DNA from: Sphaerochaetaceae bacterium
Lineage (GTDB): Bacteria; Spirochaetota; Spirochaetia; Sphaerochaetales; Sphaerochaetaceae
Direction of reading: 5' to 3'
DNA length: 64,000 bases
NCBI GenBank assembly: GCA_028532915.1
Contig: JAQQAI010000023.1
Span: forward strand, 48,901-112,900
Numbering within the stretch: the first letter of the stretch is position 1; each line of letters opens with the position of its first letter. The position numbers were made by a program, and so were the translations under genes. This document shows positions 7,003 to 16,817 of this stretch, piece by piece. A model generated the notes under the pieces. It worked only from the letters and a program-made list of their open reading frames with translations. It was not told where the DNA came from and did no database searches.

Positions 7003-9471
7003 ATGATTGAGACAACACAAAATATAATCAAAGCTAACGTTGCAGATGAGATGAGAGTTTCTTATTTGAATTATGCAATGAGTGTTATTGTTTCCCGTGC
7101 ATTACCGGATGTCCGGGACGGATTGAAACCGGTTCACCGGCGGATTCTGTATGATATGCATGAAATGGGACTCCGTTATAACACACCTTTCAAGAAGGCT
7201 GCAAGAATCGTCGGAGATGTTCTCGGTAAGTATCATCCGCACGGAGATGCATCAGTTTATGATGCTCTTGTACGTCTTGCGCAGGATTTCTCACTCAGGT
7301 ATCCGGCAGTGTTCCCGCAGGGAAACTTCGGGTCGATCGATGGTGACCCTGCAGCTGCTATGAGATATACGGAAGCGAAGATGTCGAGAATCGGAGAGGA
7401 GATGCTTGCCGATATCCAGAAAGAGACAGTGGACTTCGGACCAAACTATGATGATTCACTCACGGAACCGACGGTTCTTCCTGCAGCGATCCCCTTTCTC
7501 CTGGCTAACGGAAGCAGCGGTATCGCTGTCGGTATGGCGACGAACATGGCTCCTCATAATCTTACAGAGATATGTCAGGGAATTGCCGCATATATCGATA
7601 ATCCCGAGATCACTCTGATGGAGATGATGGAATACATCAAAGGTCCGGATTTTCCTACCCGGGGAATGATCTGCGGGCGTGCGGGAATCCTGAGTGCTTT
7701 TGAGACAGGAAGAGGAAAGGTTGTAATCCGCGGGAAATACGAGATTGAGACAACGAAATCAGGGAAGAACCAGATTATATTCACTGAACTCCCCTATCAG
7801 GTTAACAAGGCAGATCTCGTGAAGAAGATCGCCGAAGTCAAGAAGACCCTTATTCCTGGAATCAGCGAAGTGAGGGATGAATCTGACAGGGATGGTATCC
7901 GCCTGGTCATCGAGCTTAAAAAGAGCGCAGTTCCCTCGGTTGTCGTCAATAAACTGTTTGTACGTACTCCACTGCAGACTAATTTCAATGTGAACAATCT
8001 TGCTCTGGTAAATGGAAGACCGAAGCAGCTGGGACTTCTTGATATGATCTTCCATTATGTCAATCATAGAGCTGAAGTCGTTGAGCGAAGGACAAGATAT
8101 GATCTGCGCAAAGCGGAAGAACGCGCACATGTACTTCTGGGCCTGAAGATCGGTCTTGATAACATCGATGAGGTCATCGCGATCATCAAAGAGGCGAAAG
8201 ATAACAGCACAGCGATTGAAAAATTGATGGATCGCTTTAATCTGTCGAAGATTCAGGGACAGGCGATCATTGATATGAAACTCGGAAGACTGAGTCAGCT
8301 TGAGACTTCCAAAATCCTTGAAGAATTGGAAGATTTGAATAATAAAATTATATATTATAAAGAATTATTGGCTGATAAAGCTAAAATCCTGCAGGTTGTA
8401 AAAACCGAGATTCTCGAAATTGAGTCTAAGTACGGTGATAAAAGAAGAACCGAGATTTCTAATTATGAACTGACAGGAATGGTCGATGAAGATTTCATCA
8501 AAGAAGAGGATGTTGTAGTGATTATGACATCTAAAGGCTTTGTAAAGCGGCTGCCCGTAGAAGAGTACAGAACACAAGGCAGGGGCGGAAAAGGTGTAAG
8601 AGCCGCCACCTTACGAGATGAAGATCTTATCGAGCATGTCTTTGTGGCATCGACTCATGATCACGTTCTGGCAGTATCAAGTATCGGTAAAGCCTACTGG
8701 ATCAAGGTTCATGAAATCGAAATCGGAAGCAAGACTTCAAAAGGTGAAAGCATCAGAAAGACCCTCCCTCTGGAGGATGGTGAGGAAATCACTTCATTCA
8801 CTCCATTCAGAGATTTCGATGAAGATACCTATCTGTTTATGGTGACAAAAGAGGGTGTTGCCAAACAAGTCAACCTCCCCTTGTTTAGAAATGCCAAAAA
8901 GCGAGGTATAACAGCAATAATCCTAGATGAGGGCGATGTTCTTCATTCTTGTGTTCTGGTAAATGAAAATGATGACTGCATGATCGTCACCAGACATGGA
9001 AAAGGACTCAGATTCAACAGTTCCGATGTCAGAGCGATGGGCCGTTCATCCAGAGGTGTACGTGGTATACGACTTATCGAAGATGACCAGGTTGCAGGTC
9101 TGCTGAAGGTTGATGACGATAAACGTATTCTGCTGATCACAGAGAATGGACAGGGTAAGCAGATAACCTTTGATTCTTTCCGCCCTCATGGAAGAGGTAC
9201 GATGGGTCAGAAGATCTACACGTTCCGTGAGAAGACTGGATATATAGTAAGAGCTCTGTCGGTCAATGATGACAACGACATTGTGATTATTACTACACTC
9301 GGTCAGTCCATAAGAATTCCGGTTGCAACTATTTCTATTCAGGGAGCATACGCTTCAGGTGTAGTGATAGCCAAACTTAAAAAAGGAGATTCTATTCAGG
9401 CTCTTGCAGTTGCCGATGCAGATGATGCTGAAGAGGAAACGGACGAAGAGACTTCAGATGATAGTGAATAG
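7003..9471 (+). CDS. gyrA: DNA gyrase subunit A
   Basis: GyrA cleaves and rejoins DNA through a tyrosine, here Y122 in [12 protein letters not shown], in line with E. coli numbering. The 822-residue protein has the winged-helix and tower domains, then the C-terminal beta-pinwheel with the GyrA-box-like QGRGGKG (about 526-532), and ends in an acidic tail rich in Asp and Glu. At the quinolone site the motif is [10 protein letters not shown], giving Ala at position 83 where E. coli has Ser; Asp87 is kept. It is co-transcribed with gyrB and ended by the hairpin at 9491-9516. Confidence 0.98.
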   Translation: MIETTQNIIKANVADEMRVSYLNYAMSVIVSRALPDVRDGLKPVHRRILYDMHEMGLRYNTPFKKAARIVGDVLGKYHPHGDASVYDALVRLAQDFSLRYPAVFPQGNFGSIDGDPAAAMRYTEAKMSRIGEEMLADIQKETVDFGPNYDDSLTEPTVLPAAIPFLLANGSSGIAVGMATNMAPHNLTEICQGIAAYIDNPEITLMEMMEYIKGPDFPTRGMICGRAGILSAFETGRGKVVIRGKYEIETTKSGKNQIIFTELPYQVNKADLVKKIAEVKKTLIPGISEVRDESDRDGIRLVIELKKSAVPSVVVNKLFVRTPLQTNFNVNNLALVNGRPKQLGLLDMIFHYVNHRAEVVERRTRYDLRKAEERAHVLLGLKIGLDNIDEVIAIIKEAKDNSTAIEKLMDRFNLSKIQGQAIIDMKLGRLSQLETSKILEELEDLNNKIIYYKELLADKAKILQVVKTEILEIESKYGDKRRTEISNYELTGMVDEDFIKEEDVVVIMTSKGFVKRLPVEEYRTQGRGGKGVRAATLRDEDLIEHVFVASTHDHVLAVSSIGKAYWIKVHEIEIGSKTSKGESIRKTLPLEDGEEITSFTPFRDFDEDTYLFMVTKEGVAKQVNLPLFRNAKKRGITAIILDEGDVLHSCVLVNENDDCMIVTRHGKGLRFNSSDVRAMGRSSRGVRGIRLIEDDQVAGLLKVDDDKRILLITENGQGKQITFDSFRPHGRGTMGQKIYTFREKTGYIVRALSVNDDNDIVIITTLGQSIRIPVATISIQGAYASGVVIAKLKKGDSIQALAVADADDAEEETDEETSDDSE

Positions 9472-9490
9472 AAAAAGACATGTATAACAG

Positions 9491-9516
9491 CAGCCGTCCG
9501 AAATCTCGGGCGGCTG
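9491..9516 (+). terminator. Hairpin terminator after gyrA
   Basis: CAGCCG-t-CCGA pairs with TCGG-g-CGGCTG around a 4-base loop. The tail is short (TATTGTTT) and runs into the first parS site. Confidence 0.65.
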
Positions 9517-9519
9517 TAT

Positions 9520-9535
9520 TGTTTCACGTGAAACA
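9520..9535. other. parS: parS centromere site 1
   Basis: A perfect match to the ParB-binding palindrome TGTTTCACGTGAAACA. It lies 0.4 kb from parA-parB, where ParB loads and spreads for chromosome segregation. Confidence 0.95.
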
Positions 9536-9552
9536 TTGTTTGCTTAGGAAAT

Positions 9553-9588
9553 AAAAAACCACCTTTCGGAAAGAAGGTGGTTTTTTTT
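9553..9588. terminator. Bidirectional hairpin between the parS sites
   Basis: AAAAAACCACCTT and AAGGTGGTTTTTT arms give a strong stem flanked by A and T runs, so it can end transcripts from both gyrA (plus) and the nfu-like gene (minus). Confidence 0.8.
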
Positions 9589-9590
9589 AA

Positions 9591-9606
9591 TGTTTCACGT
9601 GAAACG
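9591..9606. other. parS: parS centromere site 2
   Basis: TGTTTCACGTGAAACG matches the parS palindrome at 15 of 16 positions. It sits 71 bases from site 1, on the other side of a hairpin. Confidence 0.85.
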
Positions 9607-9618
9607 TGAAAGAACTGC

Positions 9619-9846
9619 TTATAGCTCGTTTTCGTTGATGATTACAAGATTGGGATCAACAACACTTCTGATATAACGTTCGACACCATTTTTCAAAGTC
9701 ATCTGACTCATCGGGCAACCAGCACATGAGCCAACCAAACGAACAACAACTTCGTTACCGTTCATACTGACAAATTCAATATCTCCACCGTCATTCTGCA
9801 AGTCGGGTCTAATATCTTCAAGGGCAGATTTTACTTTATCTAACAT
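9619..9846 (-). CDS. Nfu-type iron-sulfur cluster scaffold protein
   Basis: A 75-residue NifU C-terminal-domain protein. Such proteins carry or assemble Fe-S clusters. It has the family's DLQNDGGDIEFV segment and the cluster-binding CxxC in GSCAGCPMS. The start at 9846 is chosen for the strong GGAGG 8 bases upstream; a longer open frame to 9984 would run through non-family sequence and is unlikely. It diverges from parA, with a 109-base gap between them. Confidence 0.92.
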   Translation of the reverse strand: MLDKVKSALEDIRPDLQNDGGDIEFVSMNGNEVVVRLVGSCAGCPMSQMTLKNGVERYIRSVVDPNLVIINENEL

Positions 9847-9955
9847 AGGATAATCCTCCATATAAGTTCTTTGTATAATGTACTGTTTAGATAAATGATG
9901 GTCAATACCTCGATTGATTGGTGACAAGTGAAGAAACTTTCGATATAGTAATGAT

Positions 9956-10714
9956 ATGGGTACAAAAAAAATCATATTTTCCAATCAGAAAGGTGGTGTT
10001 GGTAAAACCACGACAGCTGTAAATCTCGGTGCTTACCTTGCACAGATGAATAACAGAGTTCTACTTATAGATCTTGATTCGCAAGGGAATATGAGCAGTG
10101 CGGTCTCTGCCAGTTCCAGGCTTCCCGGCAGCTACGATGTGATAGTAGGGAAATGCACTCCTGAAGAAGCATATCAGAAGACACCGGTGGAAAATCTTTT
10201 CGCCATTTCCGGCGGAATACATCTGGCAGGATTGAGTGTTGAGCTCGTGAATGAACTGGCACGGGAGTTCTTCCTGAAAAATACACTGGCTCAAATAGAG
10301 AACGAATGGGATTATATCCTTATAGACTGTCCACCGTCACTCGGACTGGTTACGATTAACGCGATGTGCTGGGCCGATCATATCATCATCCCTCTCCAAT
10401 GCGAATATTTTGCGATGGAAGGCTTGAACCTGCTGATGAGGACGATCGAAAGCGTGAAAAAACAACTGAATCCCCATCTGGATGTACTTGGGATAGTGTT
10501 TACCATGTATACTTCCAGGACAAGACTGTCCAATGATGTCGTGGAAGATATTACGAATTATTGGCCTGAAAAGGTGTTTGAAACGAAGATCCCGAGAAAT
10601 GTAAGACTGTCCGAAGCTCCGAGTCACGGACTCCCGATAAGCCTGTATGATAACTCTTGTTCCGGTGCCAAAGGGTATATGGAATTAGCGAAGGAGGTAA
10701 TGGAACGTGTCTAG
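9956..10714 (+). CDS. parA: Chromosome partitioning ATPase ParA (Soj)
   Basis: ParA binds DNA non-specifically when bound to ATP and pulls ParB-parS complexes apart. The 252-residue sequence opens with the deviant Walker A KGGVGKTTTAVNLG (about 12-25), and has DLDSQGN and a YILIDCPPSLG Walker B. Length is that of small chromosomal Soj proteins, without the N-terminal domain of plasmid type Ia ParA. It overlaps parB by 8 bases. Confidence 0.96.
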   Translation: MGTKKIIFSNQKGGVGKTTTAVNLGAYLAQMNNRVLLIDLDSQGNMSSAVSASSRLPGSYDVIVGKCTPEEAYQKTPVENLFAISGGIHLAGLSVELVNELAREFFLKNTLAQIENEWDYILIDCPPSLGLVTINAMCWADHIIIPLQCEYFAMEGLNLLMRTIESVKKQLNPHLDVLGIVFTMYTSRTRLSNDVVEDITNYWPEKVFETKIPRNVRLSEAPSHGLPISLYDNSCSGAKGYMELAKEVMERV

Positions 10715-11630
10715 TAATCAAAGAAAACATGGTCTTGGGAAGGGAATCAGTTCCCTTATGGATGATTATTCATTTGATGGAGTATTTAATTCAGCAGCTC
10801 TTGAGACGCCGGGCGATGGTGAATATGTCATGCTCGAGATCAATCGTGTGCACCCGAATCCCAATCAGCCGCGTAAGCAGTTTGCGCAGGAAACCCTTGA
10901 TGAACTGGCAGAATCAATCCGCACCCAGGGAATCATTCAACCCCTGATAGTTGAAAAGATAAGTGATGACGATTTTGCTATAGTAGCTGGTGAACGAAGA
11001 TATCGTGCTGCTCTCAGTGTAGGCCTTGAAAAGATTCCGGTGATCGTAAAAAAATTCTCCGATATGAAACGGCTTGAAGTCTCTCTCATAGAGAATATAC
11101 AGAGAGAGAACTTGAACCCAATTGAAGAAGCTAAAGCCTACGTATATTTATTGGAACAGACGAATATCAGGCAGGAGGAATTGGCAAATAGAGTGGGAAA
11201 AAAGCGTTCGACTATCACCAACAGTATCCGTCTGCTACAGCTTCCCCGCGAAATGCAGAACTCTCTTCTGAAAGGTGAATTCTCCTCAGGGCATGCGAGG
11301 GCTCTTCTTTCTGTTGTTAATCCTTCTGATCAGGATTATCTGTATGAAAAGATCGTGAGGGAGGGAATGTCCGTAAGAAAAGCGGAAGAGCTGGCCGGCG
11401 ATCTGAATGAGGGGAAGAGGATAGCTAAGAAAAGACAAAAAAATAGCGGTAAAGTTAAAACTGCAGATATCCTCGCAATCGAAGAAAGACTTATCGAAGC
11501 CTGCGGAACGAAGGTTGAGTTGAAAGGAACGCTGCAAAAAGGTAAAGTGGAGATCTCTTATCACAGTATGCAGGAACTGCAGCGGATTTACTCCCTGATC
11601 GGAGATAAAGAAGAAACTATTGAGTTATAA
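10707..11630 (+). CDS. parB: Chromosome partitioning protein ParB (Spo0J)
   Basis: ParB is a CTP-dependent clamp that loads at parS and spreads along DNA. The 307-residue protein starts at a GTG with a strong AAGGAGGTAA upstream. It has the CTP-binding motifs GERRYR (95-100) and ENIQREN (about 123-129), then a helix-turn-helix around RQEELANRVGKKRSTITNS, and a C-terminal dimer domain. Two parS sites lie 1.1 kb upstream. Confidence 0.96.
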   Translation: MSSNQRKHGLGKGISSLMDDYSFDGVFNSAALETPGDGEYVMLEINRVHPNPNQPRKQFAQETLDELAESIRTQGIIQPLIVEKISDDDFAIVAGERRYRAALSVGLEKIPVIVKKFSDMKRLEVSLIENIQRENLNPIEEAKAYVYLLEQTNIRQEELANRVGKKRSTITNSIRLLQLPREMQNSLLKGEFSSGHARALLSVVNPSDQDYLYEKIVREGMSVRKAEELAGDLNEGKRIAKKRQKNSGKVKTADILAIEERLIEACGTKVELKGTLQKGKVEISYHSMQELQRIYSLIGDKEETIEL

Positions 11631-11651
11631 ATTTATTATAAAGGAATGTTT

Positions 11652-12599
11652 ATGTCACAGAACTTGAAAGATGGTGTGTACGCAAAAATCACCACCACAA
11701 AAGGAGAGCTCTTGCTCTCACTTGAATATCAGAAGACTCCTATGACGGTCGCAAACTTCGTCGGTCTTGCAGAGGGACAGCTGAATCTCAAAAACCCCGG
11801 AACGCCTTTTTATGACGGCCTTACTTTCCATAGAGTCATAAATGACTTCATGATTCAAGCCGGTTGTCCTTTGGGAAACGGTACCGGCGGTCCAGGATAT
11901 ACGTTCCCTGATGAATTCGACGATTCTCTCAAACATACCGGACCCGGAGTCCTTTCTATGGCGAATGCCGGTCCTGGAACGAATGGAAGCCAATTTTTCA
12001 TTACACATGTTGCCACACCATGGCTGGACGGAAAACATTCCGTATTCGGTTCAATCGTTGAAGGTCAGAATGTTGTAAATGCGATCGAGCAGGGCGATAA
12101 AATGGAAAAAGTCGAGATACTTCGTGTAGGTGAAGAAGCTGCTGCATTTACTGTCACGAAAGAAAGTTTCGCTGAAGACGTGGTAAACGCGGAAAATGTG
12201 GTCAAAGAGAAAATGAGTGCTCTTCAGAAGGAACTTGAAAAAGAACTTGAGAACAGATGGCCGAATGCTGTTTCGACACCTTCAGGCCTCCGGTATGTTG
12301 TGCTTCAGGAAGGGTCAGGAAATGAAAGCCCTAAAAAAGGGCAGAAGGTAACGGTTCATTATACCGGGACTCTTATGGATGGACGAACGTTTGACAGTTC
12401 GGTTGCCAGAGGCACTCCTGCAGAATTCGCAGTAGGACAGGTAATCGAAGGATGGAATGAAGCTCTTGTCACCATGAAGAAAGGAGAAAAAAGAACTTTG
12501 ATCATTCCTCCTGAACTGGGATATGGAGTGCAGGGGTATCCCGGAGTGATTCCTCCGAATTCCTATCTGATTTTCGATGTTGAATTACTCGATTTCTAG
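11652..12599 (+). CDS. Cyclophilin-FKBP fusion peptidyl-prolyl isomerase
   Basis: One 315-residue protein joins two unrelated proline isomerase folds. Residues about 8-160 are cyclophilin ([37 protein letters not shown]). A helical charged linker follows (about 165-210). Residues about 215-315 are FKBP ([41 protein letters not shown]). This matches the dual-family immunophilins described in Treponema and a few other organisms. No signal peptide, so it is cytoplasmic. The ATG at 11652 is chosen because AAAGGAA sits 6 bases upstream; the ATG at 11646 is too close. Confidence 0.92.
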   Translation: MSQNLKDGVYAKITTTKGELLLSLEYQKTPMTVANFVGLAEGQLNLKNPGTPFYDGLTFHRVINDFMIQAGCPLGNGTGGPGYTFPDEFDDSLKHTGPGVLSMANAGPGTNGSQFFITHVATPWLDGKHSVFGSIVEGQNVVNAIEQGDKMEKVEILRVGEEAAAFTVTKESFAEDVVNAENVVKEKMSALQKELEKELENRWPNAVSTPSGLRYVVLQEGSGNESPKKGQKVTVHYTGTLMDGRTFDSSVARGTPAEFAVGQVIEGWNEALVTMKKGEKRTLIIPPELGYGVQGYPGVIPPNSYLIFDVELLDF

Positions 12600-12606
12600 A
12601 TAAACA

Positions 12607-13986
12607 ATGAAAAAAGAATCTTCGGTCTTTATTTGTAATGAATGCGGTCACAGCGAATCAAAATGGCTGGGCCGCTGCCCCGACTGCGGAGCTTGGAATT
12701 CTTTTGAAGAACAGGCAGCACCCTCAAAGAAGGGGAATACACGTTCTTCGCAGAATCCGAAAAGTACAAAGCTTGTTCCTCTTTCCGATATACAAATAAA
12801 TAAAGGCTTTAGATATAAATCTAACATTTCGGAATTTGATCGTGTTCTCGGCGGTTCTGTCATGCAGGGAGGCTCTATACTCATCGGTGGAGAACCCGGT
12901 ATAGGAAAGTCCACACTCATGCTGCAGGTTGTCTCTTCGCTGAAAGGTAAGAAAACCGTGTATGTATCAGGAGAAGAGTCGGCTCAACAGGTGAGATCGC
13001 GGTGTGACAGACTGAAACTCCCGCTCGATTCTATCTTATTGTACAGTGACACCCGTCTGGAACAGCTGCAGGATCTCATACGAAAAGAGAAACCAGACGT
13101 AATGGTCATAGATTCTCTTCAGACACTGGTGAGCGAACAGATAGGTTCCACTCCCGGCTCTGTTAATCAGATGAAAATGTGTTCGATGGAACTTGTTGAT
13201 ACTGCGAAACAGTATGACTGCACGCTGTTTCTCGTCGGTCATGTGACTAAAGACGGTCAGATTGCAGGTCCGAAAGTGGTAGAGCACATCGTAGATACAG
13301 TGCTCTATTTCGAACTGGCAGACAGCGGGGCGAGAATCATCCGCTCGACGAAGAACCGGTTCGGGTCAATCGATGAGATCGGAATCTTTCTGATGAGTGA
13401 GAAAGGTCTTATCCCGGTACCTGATCCTGCCGGCTTCTTCCTTAACAAACGTTCTCAGACTTTATTGCCTCCTGGAATCGCATTCGGAACCATGGTTGAA
13501 GGCAGCAGGACATTCCTCGTAGAGATTCAGGCACTTACCACACCGGTGAAAAACGGGGGATATTCAAGGGTCTACTCTGAAAGAATCGATTCAGCTCTTG
13601 TTTCACGCATCGCCGCAGTACTTGAACGGCATGGACAGATCGGATTCTCTCAGCATGACCTGTATGTAAATGTCGCAGGAGGAATCAGGTTGAAAGAGGT
13701 AGCTATCGAGCTTCCTCTGGCTCTGGCTCTATACTCTGCGGCAACCGGTAATCCGCTTCCCTCCGATATGGTATCGATGGGAGAACTCTCTCTCGCAGGA
13801 GAGATCAGACCTGTCGGGTTTGCCCAAAAGAGGATAAAAGGGGCTCATGATATGGGATATACGACAGTCATCATCCCCGAATCAAACGGAATCAAAGCTC
13901 AAAGCAATCTGATCAAGGTGGCTGATCTTCAGGAGACTCTTTCTCTGGTCAAAACCTTGAAAATACGGGATAGTAAGCACTCCTAA
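12607..13986 (+). CDS. radA: DNA repair protein RadA (Sms)
   Basis: RadA is a RecA-like hexameric helicase that extends recombination branches. The 459-residue protein has an N-terminal zinc finger (C10, C13, C24, C27), Walker A GGEPGIGKST (about 95-104), the RadA-specific STKNRFGS motif (about 250), and a Lon-like C-terminal domain that starts around YVNVAGGIRLKEVAIELPLALAL. It begins 7 bases after the isomerase gene, so the two are probably co-transcribed. Confidence 0.96.
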   Translation: MKKESSVFICNECGHSESKWLGRCPDCGAWNSFEEQAAPSKKGNTRSSQNPKSTKLVPLSDIQINKGFRYKSNISEFDRVLGGSVMQGGSILIGGEPGIGKSTLMLQVVSSLKGKKTVYVSGEESAQQVRSRCDRLKLPLDSILLYSDTRLEQLQDLIRKEKPDVMVIDSLQTLVSEQIGSTPGSVNQMKMCSMELVDTAKQYDCTLFLVGHVTKDGQIAGPKVVEHIVDTVLYFELADSGARIIRSTKNRFGSIDEIGIFLMSEKGLIPVPDPAGFFLNKRSQTLLPPGIAFGTMVEGSRTFLVEIQALTTPVKNGGYSRVYSERIDSALVSRIAAVLERHGQIGFSQHDLYVNVAGGIRLKEVAIELPLALALYSAATGNPLPSDMVSMGELSLAGEIRPVGFAQKRIKGAHDMGYTTVIIPESNGIKAQSNLIKVADLQETLSLVKTLKIRDSKHS

Positions 13987-14264
13987 TTAAATATAGATAT
14001 TTATAAGATATAGAAATAATAATTATTATTCCTCATATGTATGTTCTTGTTAAGCTATTAGTAAGCAAAGCTTATTATATATTTCTTCATAAACGGACTC
14101 TATCAGGATGACAGAAGATTATTTCCAATCTTTTAATAAAATGAAAACTCCTGAACCTGCTTTAATTTGGAGCCCTTACTAATCACAGAAGCTCTATCAA
14201 TGTATTATAAATCAGAAAGAAGCACCGCCTGGAAAGCGATGCCTATTTAATAAGGAGAGCTTAT
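13987..14264. other. AT-rich gap between convergent genes
   Basis: This 278-base gap between radA and the minus-strand TraB gene holds no hairpin terminator, tRNA or known element that I can see. Two plus-strand reading frames of about 24 codons (from about 14037 and 14108) lack ribosome sites and are not supported as genes. Confidence 0.5.
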
Positions 14265-15473
14265 TTATCCAAGACTTGAGATAAGCAGGGGGAATGCGAT
14301 GAATGTTCCGATAGAAGCGAATATGCTGGTTGTGAAAAAGAGCATCAGCGCATGAATGATCCGGTTGGAGAACCACCCTTTGAAGTGGAGGACATCGTCC
14401 GAGACTTTTTCGAAATCTTTCACTCTAGGTTTTCTCATCGTAACTTCCAGGATTCCCGCCACCATACCGACTCCCAATGTCGGACTGAGTGCCGTTACGG
14501 GGGCTGCAAGCATTGAGACGATTATCGTGACAGGATGGCCTAAGGAGATGAGCGCCGCTATACCGGTGAGAGAAGAGTTGAGAATGAACCAGTAGAGAAA
14601 CATTGTCAGCCCCTGATCCCATCCTGAACGGACAAAACCGATAGCGATGATTCCCAGCAGGGCTATGACGATTCCCCAGGATAATATTTTTCCTGCGGGA
14701 GATGGAGCGGGTTCTTTCGAAATTTCTTCAAGATTGAAGTTATCGCCGTTTTCATCAAGCTTTTTCATATGTTCGATGAGTCCCGGTACGTGCCCGGCTC
14801 CGACAATCGCGACTATCTTGTCTCCCTTTGCCCTGTAAATCGAGGTTGCCAGATACTGGTCTCTCTCATCGATGAGAACCTGTTTGACCGTCGGAAGTTC
14901 TTTTGCCATCTCATCGAGCATCGATTGAAGCATGTTCGTTTCTTTGAGATGTTCTATATCCTCATCGCTGATCTCTTCTCTTGAGAATGCTGCGGACAAC
15001 AATGTGCTTATCAGCTTTGCCTTGTTCCACCAGTTCGATAATCTCCATGCTCTTTTGAAAGTCACCTGGATCTCTCGGTCACACAGAATCAGCGGGATAT
15101 CCCTTTCGGTTGCTATCTGGGCCCCTTTCATGATCTCATCGCCGGGAGAGATTCCAATTTTATCCCCAAGTTTCTTCTGGTAGGAGGAAAGAGCCAGATT
15201 CGCAAGAAGGAGGAAACCCTTGTTCTGCCGGAGTACCGTTCTGATATCAAGGTTTTCCCAACCTTTATCTTCGGTCTTTGAACTGTATCTGCCTTTATCG
15301 AGCTCTACACAGATGCTCTGCGGATTCTCTTCATCTATCGTCCGCTGAACTTCATCCACACTGTCATGGGAAACATGGGCTGTTCCAATAAGAATGATCT
15401 CTTTTCCGTCTGCACATATGATCCTATGCTGAGTATCTGATATCCGTTCAACGTTCACTGATGAATCCTCCAT
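14265..15473 (-). CDS. TraB/PrgY family membrane protein
   Basis: A 402-residue TraB-domain protein. The soluble N-terminal part has the two family motifs, GTAHVS (30-35) and VGAGHVPG (about 226-233), with conserved His and Glu residues like the Tiki/TraB metalloprotease-related fold. The C-terminal 140 residues from about 262 hold several hydrophobic segments, so it is an inner-membrane protein. TraB and PrgY relatives in enterococci dampen pheromone signals; the job in other bacteria is unknown. It stands alone, downstream of a small unknown gene on the same strand. Confidence 0.85.
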   Translation of the reverse strand: MEDSSVNVERISDTQHRIICADGKEIILIGTAHVSHDSVDEVQRTIDEENPQSICVELDKGRYSSKTEDKGWENLDIRTVLRQNKGFLLLANLALSSYQKKLGDKIGISPGDEIMKGAQIATERDIPLILCDREIQVTFKRAWRLSNWWNKAKLISTLLSAAFSREEISDEDIEHLKETNMLQSMLDEMAKELPTVKQVLIDERDQYLATSIYRAKGDKIVAIVGAGHVPGLIEHMKKLDENGDNFNLEEISKEPAPSPAGKILSWGIVIALLGIIAIGFVRSGWDQGLTMFLYWFILNSSLTGIAALISLGHPVTIIVSMLAAPVTALSPTLGVGMVAGILEVTMRKPRVKDFEKVSDDVLHFKGWFSNRIIHALMLFFTTSIFASIGTFIAFPLLISSLG

Positions 15474-15500
15474 TTACTATATTAAATATATCTATGATAT

Positions 15501-15550
15501 AAAAAAGGTACAACACTTCTTTTCCCGGGGAGAGAAATATGCTGTACCTT
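15501..15550 (-). terminator. Hairpin terminator between the unknown gene and traB-like gene
   Basis: AAGGTACA (15505-15512) pairs with TGTACCTT (15543-15550), with an inner TCCC/GGGA pairing. On the minus strand it ends in CCTTTTTT, a typical U-tract, so it would end the transcript of the gene at 15563-15967. Confidence 0.7.
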
Positions 15551-15562
15551 CTTCAAAAACGG

Positions 15563-15967
15563 CTATACAGACTCTTTTAAAATCATAAACTGCACCGCAG
15601 TCTCGAACCGTTTTTCCTTATATATCCGTATATATGCCTGAGATGTATCACGGGAAGCTTCATCAGCGATGAACCGGATGAACAAAGGAACGATCTGTTC
15701 CTGCTTTTCGGGAGTGAACGGGAGCTGTTCGAAACCGTAGAGTCCCACCGGAAGAAAGAAACCGGCTTCAGCCGTATCAGAGGGCAGCTGGTAAAAACTG
15801 CTGTTATAAGTAGTGGTAAATCCCAGTTCATCATTGTACTGTATATCTGAGAGCAGCAGGCAGTCGGTGCCGACCTCCATTGAATCGAGAAAATGCAGGA
15901 TCGCTTCATAGATGTCGCCGACGGAACTGCTTTGCAGAGATAAAGGAATCGGTGTGGAAAATTTCAT
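15563..15967 (-). CDS. Conserved-looking hypothetical protein
   Basis: I do not recognise this 134-residue protein. It is soluble, mixed alpha/beta, with no signal peptide, no cysteine pair and no obvious catalytic motif. The start at 15967 (MKFSTPIPLSLQ) is chosen because the longer frame, to 16183, would overlap the opposite-strand metallopeptidase gene and reads as antisense. No clear ribosome site is present, so the start and even the gene are less sure. A terminator follows it. Confidence 0.55.
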   Translation of the reverse strand: MKFSTPIPLSLQSSSVGDIYEAILHFLDSMEVGTDCLLLSDIQYNDELGFTTTYNSSFYQLPSDTAEAGFFLPVGLYGFEQLPFTPEKQEQIVPLFIRFIADEASRDTSQAYIRIYKEKRFETAVQFMILKESV

Positions 15968-16033
15968 GATTTGATGTAGATGTAACTGACGGATCAAAGA
16001 TTTGCCCCTCCTTCTGGATATAAGGAAAGTGTA

Positions 16034-16735
16034 GTGAAAAGCGTGACTAAAGTACAGTATTCTGTCCAATATAGTAGAAGAAGAAAGACCATTGTGCTCA
16101 AGATTACAGACGAAGGTTCTCTGAAAGTTTATGCTCCCGCAGGAACTTCCCGGACAAGGATCGAGAAAGTGGTAAACAGTCACAGCAGCTGGGTCGAACA
16201 GAAGATCAGGGAGGCAGGCAGTCTGCCTCAGCAGTTACCCTGCCATACCTACACGGACGGGGATGTGTTCTTTTTTCATGACGAACCATATGTGCTTCGT
16301 CTGGTTAAAAGTGAGATACCCCGTGTGTACAAAGAGGACAGTGAGTTGTTTGTCTGTGCACCGAATCTTTCCAAAAAAGAGGTAAAGAAACTGATAGAGC
16401 AATTCTATGATGATTATGGACTCTCCCTTTTCTCCAGTCTCGTTCTCAAATGGATCAGAAAGCTCGGACTTGACGATGTTTCCTATGAGGTTGTGATGGT
16501 AAATTATCCTAAGAGGCTGGGAAGCTGTTCTTCGGGACATGTCCTTTCCTTTTCCAGAAGATCTTTGATGCTTCCCCTCGATCTATTGGATTATTTAGCC
16601 CTACACGAAGTGGCTCATTTAGTGTATTTTAATCACAGTGTGGATTTCAAAGGGCTGCTTGCCTCTCATATGAGTGATTATAAAGAGCGGTATAACAGGA
16701 TCAAACAGCTTCGTTACAGGATATCACACATTTAG
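16034..16735 (+). CDS. YgjP-like DUF45 metallopeptidase
   Basis: A 233-residue M48-like (DUF45/YgjP) protein. The zinc site is seen as HEVAHLVYFNHS near residue 195, that is HExxH followed five residues later by a third His. The N-terminal YSVQYSRRRKTIVLKI is typical of the family. In E. coli YgjP is a soluble metal-dependent hydrolase of uncertain substrate. It starts at a GTG after TAAGGAAA and diverges from the small unknown gene, with their 5' ends only 66 bases apart. Confidence 0.88.
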   Translation: MKSVTKVQYSVQYSRRRKTIVLKITDEGSLKVYAPAGTSRTRIEKVVNSHSSWVEQKIREAGSLPQQLPCHTYTDGDVFFFHDEPYVLRLVKSEIPRVYKEDSELFVCAPNLSKKEVKKLIEQFYDDYGLSLFSSLVLKWIRKLGLDDVSYEVVMVNYPKRLGSCSSGHVLSFSRRSLMLPLDLLDYLALHEVAHLVYFNHSVDFKGLLASHMSDYKERYNRIKQLRYRISHI

Positions 16736-16777
16736 ATGAGTAAAAGAACACTTACTCAATACAGCTTTTAGATATGC

Positions 16778-16783
16778 TATACT
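16778..16783 (+). promoter_or_regulatory. Probable -10 box for the flavodiiron gene
   Basis: TATACT preceded by a TG (extended -10) lies 35 bases before the flavodiiron start. A TGAGT...ACTCA inverted repeat (about 16736-16757) sits in the -35 area. Confidence 0.4.
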
Positions 16784-16817
16784 ATCAAGACGATTGGATG
16801 ATGAATAGGAGATTTAC

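Noticed and set aside
9847..9984. Longer start for the Nfu-type protein
   Set aside because: The extension runs through the parA promoter area and lacks family resemblance, while a strong ribosome site marks the start at 9846.
13987..14264. Two frames of about 24 codons in the gap after radA
   Set aside because: No ribosome site, no recognisable sequence, and such short frames are expected by chance in AT-rich DNA.
15968..16183. N-terminal part of the minus-strand unknown gene over the YgjP gene
   Set aside because: It is antisense to a clear metallopeptidase gene and reads as non-protein sequence.
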